This document shows, in pieces, positions 24,560-31,954 of a stretch of 43,923 bases of DNA. The notes beneath the pieces were generated by a model. It was given only the letters and a program-made list of their open reading frames with translations. It was not told the origin of the DNA and made no database searches. Position numbers and translations under genes: made by a program. Origin of the DNA: Lachnospiraceae bacterium (lineage in GTDB: Bacteria; Bacillota; Clostridia; Lachnospirales; Lachnospiraceae). Numbering within the stretch: the stretch's first letter is position 1; every line of letters starts with the position of its first letter. Location of the stretch: contig JAUNCZ010000026.1 of the NCBI GenBank assembly GCA_030526405.1, forward strand, positions 1-43,923, written 5' to 3'.

Positions 24560-25791
24560 GTTGTTCTCCCCTGATTCTTTCTGATAACAACCGTCAGTGT
24601 AAAGCCCTCCTCAGCAGAAAGCTGAATCTCCGCCCCCTGCTCCCCGGCAATTCGCTGAAGGTTGGACAGTCCTCCCACCAGGGTGATGTCACCCTCCGGA
24701 ACTGTTCCGTTGTTGGTAAGACTTAAGGTAAGGATATCCGGTGTTTCATAGAAAGTCATATCCACCTGGTCTGCATCCCCATGCTTTTTGGCGTTGATGA
24801 TGGCCTCCTGGGCAGCCGCCAGAAGCAGCTCCCTCTGCCTGGGGGTATACTCCTTCGGCAGCTCCGACAGAAGATTCAGCTGCATATTCAGAATCTCTGC
24901 CAGCTGGTTCAGACGCTCCATGGCACTGAGTACTACTCTGTCCTCCGTCTCCATACACAGCAGCAGGGCATTTCGCTGCCAGAGGGTGAAGATCTCGTCC
25001 AGCTGGGCAGCATTCTGGCCATCAGCGGCATTGGTGGACAGCATCAGTCGGTTCATCTCGTCATGGATGTGAGCCTTTGCCTGAAGAATCTCCTGCCGCT
25101 TCACCACATCATCAATGCTGATCTGGTATTCATCCAGCTCCTTTTTCAGGGCGCCCAGTCGAAGGGTGCCCTCCTGCAGCTCCTGAATCATCCTGTATTC
25201 CTCAGAAACATCCCAGGCCACCATTTCCAGCAGGGTCTCCCCTCTGTACTGATGTTCCATAACCTGAAAGTTCCAGGAGGCACCGTTGATCTCCATCATA
25301 TCCCGGATCACAGCCTGAAATCTCCTGCCGTTGAGAAGGCTTTTCCCTGTGACAGAGCGACACAGCTCATTCATGCACTGATTTGCAAACACCACCCTTC
25401 CATTGGCTCTGTAAAAGCAGATCCCACAGGGCAGCTCATCTCCCACAGTTTTGATTCTGACTGGAGTGATGGTAAAATCTTCCAAATATCGGATCTGAAG
25501 AAATACTATCACTGCGATGGACAGTAATCCCAGAAAGAGCAGGATCCAGAATACAACTGGCAGAAAGTTCAGCTGGTACAGAATTTCCGGTATTCTGTCC
25601 GGATATTCCACCATAAGGCTCTGACAAAGCAGGTAGCAGATCACAAACATCACCAGCTCCATACAGGCTTCTCTCAGCAGTCGCAGGTAAATGCCGTATA
25701 CCACCCCCACCATGGTGAGCATCAACAGCAGATAAAACAGCGTGCGAAGGATGGACTGGAAGAGTTCCGGCATATCAAAAAAAGGAATCAT
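24556..25791 (-). CDS. Membrane sensor histidine kinase with PAS-like and HDEMN motif (copy 2)
   Basis: This is a paralogue of the kinase at 18986, also 411 residues. It has N-terminal membrane segments (about 14-36, 42-60 and 77-101), a PAS-like domain, phospho-acceptor His243 in HIHDEMNRL, N-box EAIINAKKHG and GGLSNL. The C-terminal catalytic half is well conserved between copies while the membrane part has diverged, which suggests a different signal. It is coupled by 4-bp overlaps to the broken multi-TM gene upstream and the YesM-type kinase downstream. It has no NarL-type regulator of its own here, so it may share the one at 18124 or cross-talk with the SARP-like regulator. Confidence 0.88.
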   Translation of the reverse strand: MIPFFDMPELFQSILRTLFYLLLMLTMVGVVYGIYLRLLREACMELVMFVICYLLCQSLMVEYPDRIPEILYQLNFLPVVFWILLFLGLLSIAVIVFLQIRYLEDFTITPVRIKTVGDELPCGICFYRANGRVVFANQCMNELCRSVTGKSLLNGRRFQAVIRDMMEINGASWNFQVMEHQYRGETLLEMVAWDVSEEYRMIQELQEGTLRLGALKKELDEYQISIDDVVKRQEILQAKAHIHDEMNRLMLSTNAADGQNAAQLDEIFTLWQRNALLLCMETEDRVVLSAMERLNQLAEILNMQLNLLSELPKEYTPRQRELLLAAAQEAIINAKKHGDADQVDMTFYETPDILTLSLTNNGTVPEGDITLVGGLSNLQRIAGEQGAEIQLSAEEGFTLTVVIRKNQGRTT

Positions 25792-27458
25792 CCTATCTCC
25801 CTCCTTTCCGAAAACAAAAATGTCACATACAGGGTGTCATCCTCCTGCTCCTGCAGCGTATGGATGCCCAGCAGGGACAGGGCTTCTGTAGCGTCCCTAG
25901 ACACCTCCAACAGACAGTTCTCCAGTGTCAGCTTACAGGCAATCTGCCCCTTTTCCATGGTGAGACAGGCAATGGCTCCCTGCAGCACCGGTAATCCGCA
26001 CTGCAGTAGCTGCTGAAACTGCTCAAACACCGCCAGGGCCCCCTCCGCAGAAATGCTTCCTTCCGCAGTATAAATGCACTCTCCTGGAATACCGTAGATA
26101 TTCAGGTACCGCATCACCTCACTGATGGAGAGAGCCAGTTCTCCCGAACTGATGGTACCGGTGGCTTCCGAGATCAGCATCAGGTTGGCAAATCGTTTGA
26201 TATAGGAATTCAGCAGGTTGATTTCTCTCCTGCATCTGTTTTTCTCCTTCAGATCTGTGGAGGCAAGAGCCCTGTTGGCGATGAGAGAAATCTGCTGGGA
26301 CTGAGCCTGTACACGATTCACAATGGCATCATACAGGGCAATACGGTGCTCGATCACCGCCTCCTTCTCCCGAAGCTCATTTTTCCGACGCAGCAGCTCG
26401 GTCTCCTGATACAGGCGGAAATTCACCTCCGACAGTTCCTCATTCAGCAGATCCATCTCTGTCATATCCTTCTGCCAGAAGCCGTAGCCCCCGGGAATCT
26501 CCATCCTGTAAAGAATGGTATGATCATCAATTCTGGAGCCGCTGGGCAGCACAGCCTGCTGTGGTGTGAGCACAGCAGCAGAATCTGATCTGTAGATTGC
26601 TCTGCCAGACCGGTCTGTAATCTGACCGGCAACGGTGGAGATACGAAACAACCCGGTGTAGTCATCATTTACCGGGATCAGACCCAGATCCATACAGCAT
26701 TCGATGATTCCAGCCACCATAAACACCAGAATCTCCGGAAACTGCAGAGTATTGCACCCATTTATCTTTGGTATTTTTCCAAGCATCAGCAGTAGCATCA
26801 TGGTGATGCCGAACACGAAGGGAATCAGAATCACCCAGGCCCGTCTCAAAAGGCCGCTGATGGTGGATTTATAGATCAGCATAAAGACAGCTGAAAAATA
26901 CAGAAGATACTCCTAGACTGTGATCAGCCAGTACAGCCATCCATAGCTATAGGTGCTATTCCATTCCCGAAATCCCGGCTGAAAGCGAAACATCTGCTGA
27001 TGAAGATCATTGGTGAACACCAGGAGGATCAGGGCCAGTGTAAACCAGCCAAAGCCCTTCAGAACCAGAAAAACCATTCTTTTTCTTCTGGGATCAATGG
27101 TCATGGAGATATAGAACAGCACCAGGGGGATCCAGAGCACCGGCGCATAATAAGCATACCAGGCGTATCGCAGCAGCACACAATCATTCAGGATGGCCGC
27201 ATATTTAATACCTCTGATCAGAAGAAACAGTGCCTCCAGCCCACCAAGAGCCATGAGAAGTTTCTTCTGAATCCCCTCCTGTCCGATGCGGGAGGAATAG
27301 TATACCACCAGGCAGATGCCGAAGAACATCAGAAAATATACACAAATATGAAGGCTCAACATGGAATCTGGAATAACGCGACAGTTAAACAGTATGATAA
27401 TCAGCAATAAAACACCGTATACAGAAAGTCGCTTCAGAGTGTGAAATAAATCGTTCAT
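25788..27458 (-). pseudogene. Multi-TM sensor pseudokinase, copy 2, interrupted by one in-frame TAG
   Basis: This gene would encode a ~556-residue paralogue of the protein at 20218. The frame is open from 27458 to 26916, then has a TAG at 26913-26915, and stays open in the same frame to 25788. The TAG falls at codon 182, where the paralogue has Trp182 in a WLYWVVIIWQYF context; here the flanks are WLYWLITV and EYLLYF. A TGG-to-TAG change explains it. The rest of the gene shows no decay. Reinitiation at ATG 26882 lacks a good ribosome site and would give a 364-residue product without most of the membrane domain. It may be a very recent pseudogene, a sequencing error or a readthrough site. Its kinase partner at 24556 appears intact. 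Confidence 0.88.
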
Positions 27459-27655
27459 GGGGATTCTCCTTACAGAGGAAATTCAAGTCGACCCTCGCGG
27501 AGACCTGGCGCGCGATTCTGGTCGGCTTTAGTTGACAGCTTCCGTCTGTGTCTGTTTCTGAAAAAACAGGAAAAGGCGTCACGGAACGGAAACAGTTTTT
27601 TCAATTGTTACTACAATTATACAGAAAAGAACATTCTTCGTAAACATTTACTCAC

Positions 27656-27684
27656 TTGAAATATATAAAAGCAAATGATACGAT
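27656..27684 (+). promoter_or_regulatory. Sigma-70-like promoter of the PqqD-like gene
   Basis: TTGAAA at 27656-27661 and TACGAT at 27679-27684 are 17 bp apart, about 42 bp upstream of the ATG at 27726. The gap 27459-27655 upstream shows no gene. Confidence 0.6.
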
Positions 27685-27725
27685 AATATAGCGTATTGAT
27701 TCTGGCTGATAAGAAGGAAATTACT

Positions 27726-28013
27726 ATGAAAATAAAAAAAGAATTTGTATTAAGAAACATTGCAGGGGAATCCATCCTCGTTCCCACCGGAACCACCACA
27801 GAGGAATTCAACGGAATGATTACCTTATCTGAAACAGCAGCATTTATCTGGGAAAACCTGGAGGAAGCAGAAACCTTTCAGCAGCTGGTTCAGCTAATCC
27901 TTGATGAATTTGAAGTGGAGGACCAGCTGGCTGCCCGGGATGCTTTTGGCTTTATCAGTGAATTGGTGAAACGCGGCATATGTGAGCCGGAAAAAGAAGA
28001 TGGAAGCTGGTAA
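27726..28013 (+). CDS. PqqD-like peptide-chaperone protein (set A)
   Basis: This 95-residue protein has the PqqD fold pattern: FVLRNIAGESILVPTG, then TLSETAAFIWENL and a helix with LILDEFEVEDQLAARDAFGFISELV. PqqD-type domains bind the leader of a precursor peptide and present it to a radical-SAM enzyme. I start it at ATG 27726 with AGAAGGA 8 nt upstream, not at 27696. It is a paralogue of the protein at 34515. It is the only plus-strand gene in the right half, with its own promoter and a shared convergent terminator, facing the HPr-kinase-like and radical-SAM genes it probably serves. Confidence 0.88.
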   Translation: MKIKKEFVLRNIAGESILVPTGTTTEEFNGMITLSETAAFIWENLEEAETFQQLVQLILDEFEVEDQLAARDAFGFISELVKRGICEPEKEDGSW

Positions 28014-28042
28014 ATCCTTATCAGCCTCCATCTTCTTTTTTT
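27991..28042. terminator. Bidirectional terminator between convergent PqqD-like and HPrK-like genes
   Basis: A stem of GAAGATGGA (27996-28004) and TCCATCTTC (28027-28035) is followed by seven T residues on the plus strand and preceded by five A residues, so it can serve both strands. It overlaps the end of the PqqD-like gene. Confidence 0.85.
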
Positions 28043-28884
28043 CACAGAATCATCTCTGCAAGGCAGATAACCGCCTCTTTTGAAATATCGCAGGCCAGAT
28101 GTACCACCGGAACCTCCGTCACAAGCTCTTCAATGAGACTCATGGCTCTGTTGTGAGCTTCATTGTTCCATCTGTTTATGGTAATCTGACTGTAAACTGA
28201 GGAAAATGCCTTCATGGGCCGCATCCTCTCTGCATGATTCTCCTTCGCCTGACTGAGCATCACAATGGCATGAACTGGCATGGTCTGATCACTGCAGTAT
28301 TCAGAGGTACCACATACAGGCCATCCACCCGCCTGCCAGATTCCATCTTCTTTATGAAGCAGGGCCCGGTCCCCGTTTATCTGCTCAGTTCCCATATATT
28401 TCTCCCAGAGCATTGCCTGGGTGGTCTTTCCTGTTTCAGAGGGGGCCGAGAACAGGATTGCCTTTCCCTGACAGGCAACATAGGCACAGTGCAATACAAG
28501 GGACTCTCTCTGGAGCATATGCCTTTCCAGCGCCAGAAGGGACGTGAAAAATGGTGCCAGGTTGTACTGACCAAGCTCAGACTCCAGAACGCAGACCCTG
28601 GCATTCTGCTCAGAAATCTCCTGATACAGAGCGTAATAGCCCTCCATTCCCTTGACACCGATCAGTCGTTCCTCCCTTCCCTCATTCTGATAAACCAGAA
28701 GGTCCTGCCTTTTCTGAAGAAGGGTGCCCTCGGGCTGTTTCAGAACCTTCGCCAGTTCTATTGAATAATGGTATTCAGGCAGAATATCCTCTCTTTCAAA
28801 AACCTGCATCGTATCAGGTATTGGCATGTTTTCCGGACAGGTAATCGAAAAACAGAACGCACCAATCTTATATTTCTTTTCCAT
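28042..28884 (-). CDS. HPr-kinase-like P-loop protein (set A)
   Basis: This 280-residue protein resembles the C-terminal kinase domain of HPr kinase/phosphorylase. The P-loop is at residues 147-155 (APSETGKTT), followed by INGDRALL (Asp172) and a GTSEYC region. The N-terminal ~110 residues are not the usual HprK regulatory domain. Related stand-alone kinases occur with PqqD proteins in peptide and exosortase-type systems, and one type phosphorylates the C-terminal serine of a lasso precursor. The gene overlaps the upstream radical-SAM gene by 17 bp. I infer a kinase of a modified peptide or of a system carrier; the target is not shown. Confidence 0.82.
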   Translation of the reverse strand: MEKKYKIGAFCFSITCPENMPIPDTMQVFEREDILPEYHYSIELAKVLKQPEGTLLQKRQDLLVYQNEGREERLIGVKGMEGYYALYQEISEQNARVCVLESELGQYNLAPFFTSLLALERHMLQRESLVLHCAYVACQGKAILFSAPSETGKTTQAMLWEKYMGTEQINGDRALLHKEDGIWQAGGWPVCGTSEYCSDQTMPVHAIVMLSQAKENHAERMRPMKAFSSVYSQITINRWNNEAHNRAMSLIEELVTEVPVVHLACDISKEAVICLAEMIL

Positions 28885-29971
28885 GTAAAATCTCTTCCAT
28901 TAATCTCACTGTATGCTCTGTATAGGCACACATATAATCCGGGGTACCATCATAATGGCCTGTCTCAAGAAGAGCGCAGGCAGCACAGGTCTGACACACA
29001 TTTCTTCTTTTGCAGCCATTGCATCTGCTGCTGAGCTTAATCTCTGCTGTTTTTGCAACCAGAGAATCCCAACCATCAGAAAACCTGGTCTCTGTCACAT
29101 CAAACTCCGGTGTTGTCACCATAACACAGGGCCGCAGCTTTCCCGTCCAGTTTACGGCAAAAGAGCTTCTTCCTGCTCGACAGGGAACAGCTCCGTCATG
29201 TTCAGGCGAATCCTCCGTCGCCTTTCTAAAAAAATCCTCTGCAAACTGTCTGAAATCCGGATGCTGTCTCTGCATCAGACGGACTCTGCATCCAGCTGCC
29301 TGCTCCGGAGTCAGCCGTGCCTGGGAATTAAAATCCCGGGACCGTTCTCTGGAGCCCGGATACATATAGGTATCCAGCTTCCAGGGAACAGCAAGCTCTT
29401 CTGCTATTTCAGTAATACGTACGGCATCCTGAATATTAGCAGGAGTGATACTTCCATTTACCTTTACATCAATCCCTCTGTCCTTCAGTAAACGGATTCC
29501 ACGGATCGTTTTGTCATAGCCTTCGGGATTATGGCAAAGAGAAGCATAGGTATCCGCATCCTTGCCATATAAAGTGATATTAATGCGTCGTGGCTTATTC
29601 CTGGCAAAAAAGTCCGCCCACTGTTCATCTATGAGACTGCCGTTAGTATTCACAGTGATAATCATACCCAGTTTTCTCAGATGCTCATACAGGGTCCTGA
29701 AACCAGGATAGAGAAGAGGTTCTCCACCAGTCAGCAGTACAAAAAGTGTCCCCTTTGCAGCCATCTCGTCTGCCAGAGACATCCATTTCTCAACAGGCAG
29801 CAGTTCTCCGGCTTTTTTCTGCTCATCCGTAGATAAACGGACAAAGCACATATCACAGTTAAAATTACACAATGGCGTTAGTTCCAGAATTCCATAGATG
29901 GGAATATGCTTCCATGTGGCATTCTGCACCAGACGCTCCTCTATTCCAAATCTTACTTCTAAATCATCCAT
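28868..29971 (-). CDS. Radical SAM/SPASM peptide-maturase-like enzyme (set A)
   Basis: The 367-residue enzyme has the radical-SAM motif C35-x3-C39-x2-C42 and a GGEPLLYPG motif, with a C-terminal SPASM-type cysteine region (PCRAG, RPCVMV, CNGC, VCQTCAAC, YMC) for auxiliary iron-sulfur clusters. Such enzymes install thioether, carbon-carbon or other links in ribosomal peptides, or act in anaerobic sulfatase-type maturation. It is a paralogue of the enzyme at 35791, with its cysteines at the same positions. It is followed by, and overlaps, the HPr-kinase-like gene. The nearest candidate substrate is the 125-residue protein encoded 132 bp upstream. Confidence 0.92.
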   Translation of the reverse strand: MDDLEVRFGIEERLVQNATWKHIPIYGILELTPLCNFNCDMCFVRLSTDEQKKAGELLPVEKWMSLADEMAAKGTLFVLLTGGEPLLYPGFRTLYEHLRKLGMIITVNTNGSLIDEQWADFFARNKPRRINITLYGKDADTYASLCHNPEGYDKTIRGIRLLKDRGIDVKVNGSITPANIQDAVRITEIAEELAVPWKLDTYMYPGSRERSRDFNSQARLTPEQAAGCRVRLMQRQHPDFRQFAEDFFRKATEDSPEHDGAVPCRAGRSSFAVNWTGKLRPCVMVTTPEFDVTETRFSDGWDSLVAKTAEIKLSSRCNGCKRRNVCQTCAACALLETGHYDGTPDYMCAYTEHTVRLMEEILHGKEI

Positions 29972-30050
29972 TCCATCACCTGTATCTAATGTATCTGATA
30001 CTTCATCTACCTCATACTATGAACCCCCGGCACTGACGCTACAGAGGCAG

Positions 30051-30078
30051 AAAAAACGGACAGCCTGAGCTGTCCGCT
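30051..30078 (-). terminator. Terminator of the 125-residue short-protein gene
   Basis: The stem CGGACAGC/GGCTGTCCG with a 3-nt loop is followed on the minus strand by six T residues. It is 26 bp past the stop at 30104 and separates the gene from the radical-SAM gene. Confidence 0.88.
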
Positions 30079-30103
30079 GTAAATTCTGAATACAATCATC
30101 TGA

Positions 30104-30481
30104 TTAAGAAGCGTTTGGATTTGTCTCCCACTGTGCATCAGAAACCTTGGAAAAATGCTGGTTATTATTACCGGATCCAGTGCTGAACCAGTAAACAGGG
30201 TAAGCAGCACCAGAATCACTGCCCCAGAAAGTAGGCTGCCACATAGCATTAGCAACAGGCACATCAGAAGGATCCTTCTCGATACCGGTGTGCCACTCGC
30301 CACAACCGTATCCGCTGGCAATAATATTCTCACTCCGTTTGTCATACTTTCCATTTCCATTCAGATCTTCGAAAGCATATCCATTAGGCACGTTGCAGAA
30401 AATCTTCCAGCATGCAGCTACATACTCATTCGCTGCAAACACTTCACACTCAGCTGTTGGTGTTACATATTTTCTTTTCAT
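30104..30481 (-). CDS. Short protein, candidate RiPP-like precursor (set A)
   Basis: This 125-residue protein is not recognised by family. Its N-terminus (KYVTPTAECEVFAANEYVAAC) aligns without gaps with that of the 87-residue protein at 39857: K4, Y5, P8, E13, F15, V21, A22 and C24 are shared. It has four Cys (12, 24, 29, 60), a calcium-loop-like DLNGNGKYD stretch near 39-47, a Gly/Trp/Asn-rich second half and ends Asn-Ala-Ser. There is no signal peptide. It has its own strong promoter and terminator and stands directly upstream of a radical-SAM/HPrK-like pair. I infer that it is the substrate of that pair. It could instead be a secreted structural protein with an unusual targeting leader. 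Confidence 0.7.
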   Translation of the reverse strand: MKRKYVTPTAECEVFAANEYVAACWKIFCNVPNGYAFEDLNGNGKYDKRSENIIASGYGCGEWHTGIEKDPSDVPVANAMWQPTFWGSDSGAAYPVYWFSTGSGNNNQHFSKVSDAQWETNPNAS

Positions 30482-30552
30482 TATGTCCTCTTCCTCCCAT
30501 TATCACTCATATCTTAGGCTGATACAACATATACAATACTGCATTTTTAACT

Positions 30553-30581
30553 AGTATAAACCCACATTCCACCAACGTCAA
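30553..30581 (-). promoter_or_regulatory. Strong sigma-70-like promoter of the 125-residue short-protein gene
   Basis: On the minus strand TTGACG (30581-30576) and TATACT (30558-30553) are separated by exactly 17 bp. It lies 71 bp upstream of the ATG at 30481 and fires away from the BY-kinase gene end. Confidence 0.82.
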
Positions 30582-30588
30582 CCCTAAA

Positions 30589-30612
30589 TTCTGTAACGTT
30601 TCTGTTACAGAA
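30589..30612. other. Perfect 9-bp inverted repeat at the BY-kinase stop, abutting a promoter
   Basis: TTCTGTAAC (30589-30597) and GTTACAGAA (30604-30612) are perfect inverted arms with a 6-nt spacer. It covers the kinase stop codon and ends 7 bp upstream of the short-protein gene's -35 element. It could be a hairpin at the mRNA end or an operator. Confidence 0.6.
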
Positions 30613-31954
30613 CCCTGGTATCGGCAAAATTCATGGCACAGGCGAACAGTGGCGCATTTGTCTTACCCATCAGCTCGCTGCCTGCGATGACTGCATCAAT
30701 GGAGGCGTAATCCTTGCGAACTACCAGAAGACCACCGTCCAGACACTCTGCTGCCATAGCCGCATCGTCCATCATAGCACAGGGAGGGGTATCCACGATC
30801 ACCAGATCCACCTTCTCCTTCATCAGACTGATGAGCTGCTGGTAACGACCGTTGCTGAACTGGTCTCCCACTCTGTCGATGGCAGGACCGCCTGGAATCA
30901 CCAGAAGATTGGGGATACCGGATTTTGTAAGCACCTCCTCAAAGGAAGCGGTTCCCAGCAGGTATTCGTTCATGCCAGGAGCATGTTTTTCCCTGTCAAG
31001 ACCCAGTGTTCTTGAAACGGAAGGATAACGAAGATCCGCATCCATGAGCATAACGGATTTTCCATGGTTAGCCATGAGTACAGCCAGGTTGGTGGCCATG
31101 GTGGTCTTTCCCTCACCGGCCATGGAGCTGGTTACATAGATGCTCTTCCAGTTGCGATGCTGGATTCTGGCCAGGATACGCACCCGGAGGGTTTCCATGG
31201 CCTCACGGTACTGTCCGGAAACAGCCCCTTTGGCGATCTGGATAGGACTTCTTCGTTTTTTCTTTCCTGATCCGATCTGAGGAATGGTACCAAGAATCGG
31301 TACGCTGATGTAGCGGGACAGCATCTCCTTGCTGTTTACCGTTCTGCTCAACAGACTTCTGAAGACAAGAATGGCCAGGTACAGCAACAGTCCCATAACA
31401 CCGTATTTTTTCGCCCCGCTTTTCACATTCAGGGTATTGAAGGGCTTATCCGGCAGCTTGCTCATATTCACAAGATCCAGGGTGGTGGTTCCAAGGATAT
31501 ATTTGGCCACCTCCGGATAGTTGGCAATGATGGAATTCAGGGCATCCATGCAAAGCTGTGGCTCGGAGCCGGTCACCACGATGCGGAACAGGTTGATATC
31601 CCCTAATGCCTCCGCATTCACCCGCACTGGCAGTGTGTCATAGCCCAGATCAGAGGCAACGATCTTGCTGAGGGCACCGGAGGTGAGGATATAGGGAAAT
31701 GTCTCATTCAGCTGTTTGGCGGTCTCCTTGTTGGTGTAGGTGGAAGTCACCGTCTCGCTGCTGGCAGCATTTACCACGAAGGAGGCGTGAACCTTATACT
31801 GGGGAGAATAGGATCTCCACTGGTACAGGGCACCCAAAGCAGCAAACAGAATGGTCAGCAGCACTCCCAGAAACCAGGTATGCTTCAGATGGCGGAGCGC
31901 TGTGTACAGCAGTCTGGTGATATTGATTTTTTCAATTTTCGCTTCTTCCTGCAT
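30605..31954 (-). CDS. Wzz/BY-kinase fusion without tyrosine tail
   Basis: This 449-residue protein joins a polysaccharide co-polymerase (Wzz-type) part with two membrane segments (about 28-46 and 186-202) to a CpsD-like bacterial tyrosine-kinase domain. Walker A is AGEGKTT (279-285), Walker A' is MLMDADLRYP and Walker B is VIVDTP (Asp388), all intact. There is no tyrosine cluster at the C-terminus. The start is ATG 31954, with AAGGAG 7 nt upstream; it overlaps the previous stop by one base (TGATG). It follows a paralogue that has a tyrosine-rich tail. It would control chain length or export of an extracellular polymer, but no polymerase or glycosyltransferase gene is nearby. Confidence 0.9.
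   Translation of the reverse strand: MQEEAKIEKINITRLLYTALRHLKHTWFLGVLLTILFAALGALYQWRSYSPQYKVHASFVVNAASSETVTSTYTNKETAKQLNETFPYILTSGALSKIVASDLGYDTLPVRVNAEALGDINLFRIVVTGSEPQLCMDALNSIIANYPEVAKYILGTTTLDLVNMSKLPDKPFNTLNVKSGAKKYGVMGLLLYLAILVFRSLLSRTVNSKEMLSRYISVPILGTIPQIGSGKKKRRSPIQIAKGAVSGQYREAMETLRVRILARIQHRNWKSIYVTSSMAGEGKTTMATNLAVLMANHGKSVMLMDADLRYPSVSRTLGLDREKHAPGMNEYLLGTASFEEVLTKSGIPNLLVIPGGPAIDRVGDQFSNGRYQQLISLMKEKVDLVIVDTPPCAMMDDAAMAAECLDGGLLVVRKDYASIDAVIAGSELMGKTNAPLFACAMNFADTRVL

Noticed and set aside
25788-27458. Frameshift in the second multi-TM gene
   Set aside because: Both open parts are in the same frame with exactly ten codons between the stop and the next Met, so it is a single nonsense codon.
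30007-30360. 117-aa hydrophobic ORF on the minus strand
   Set aside because: It overlaps the short-protein gene and its terminator in another frame and has no ribosome site; it appears to be a shadow.
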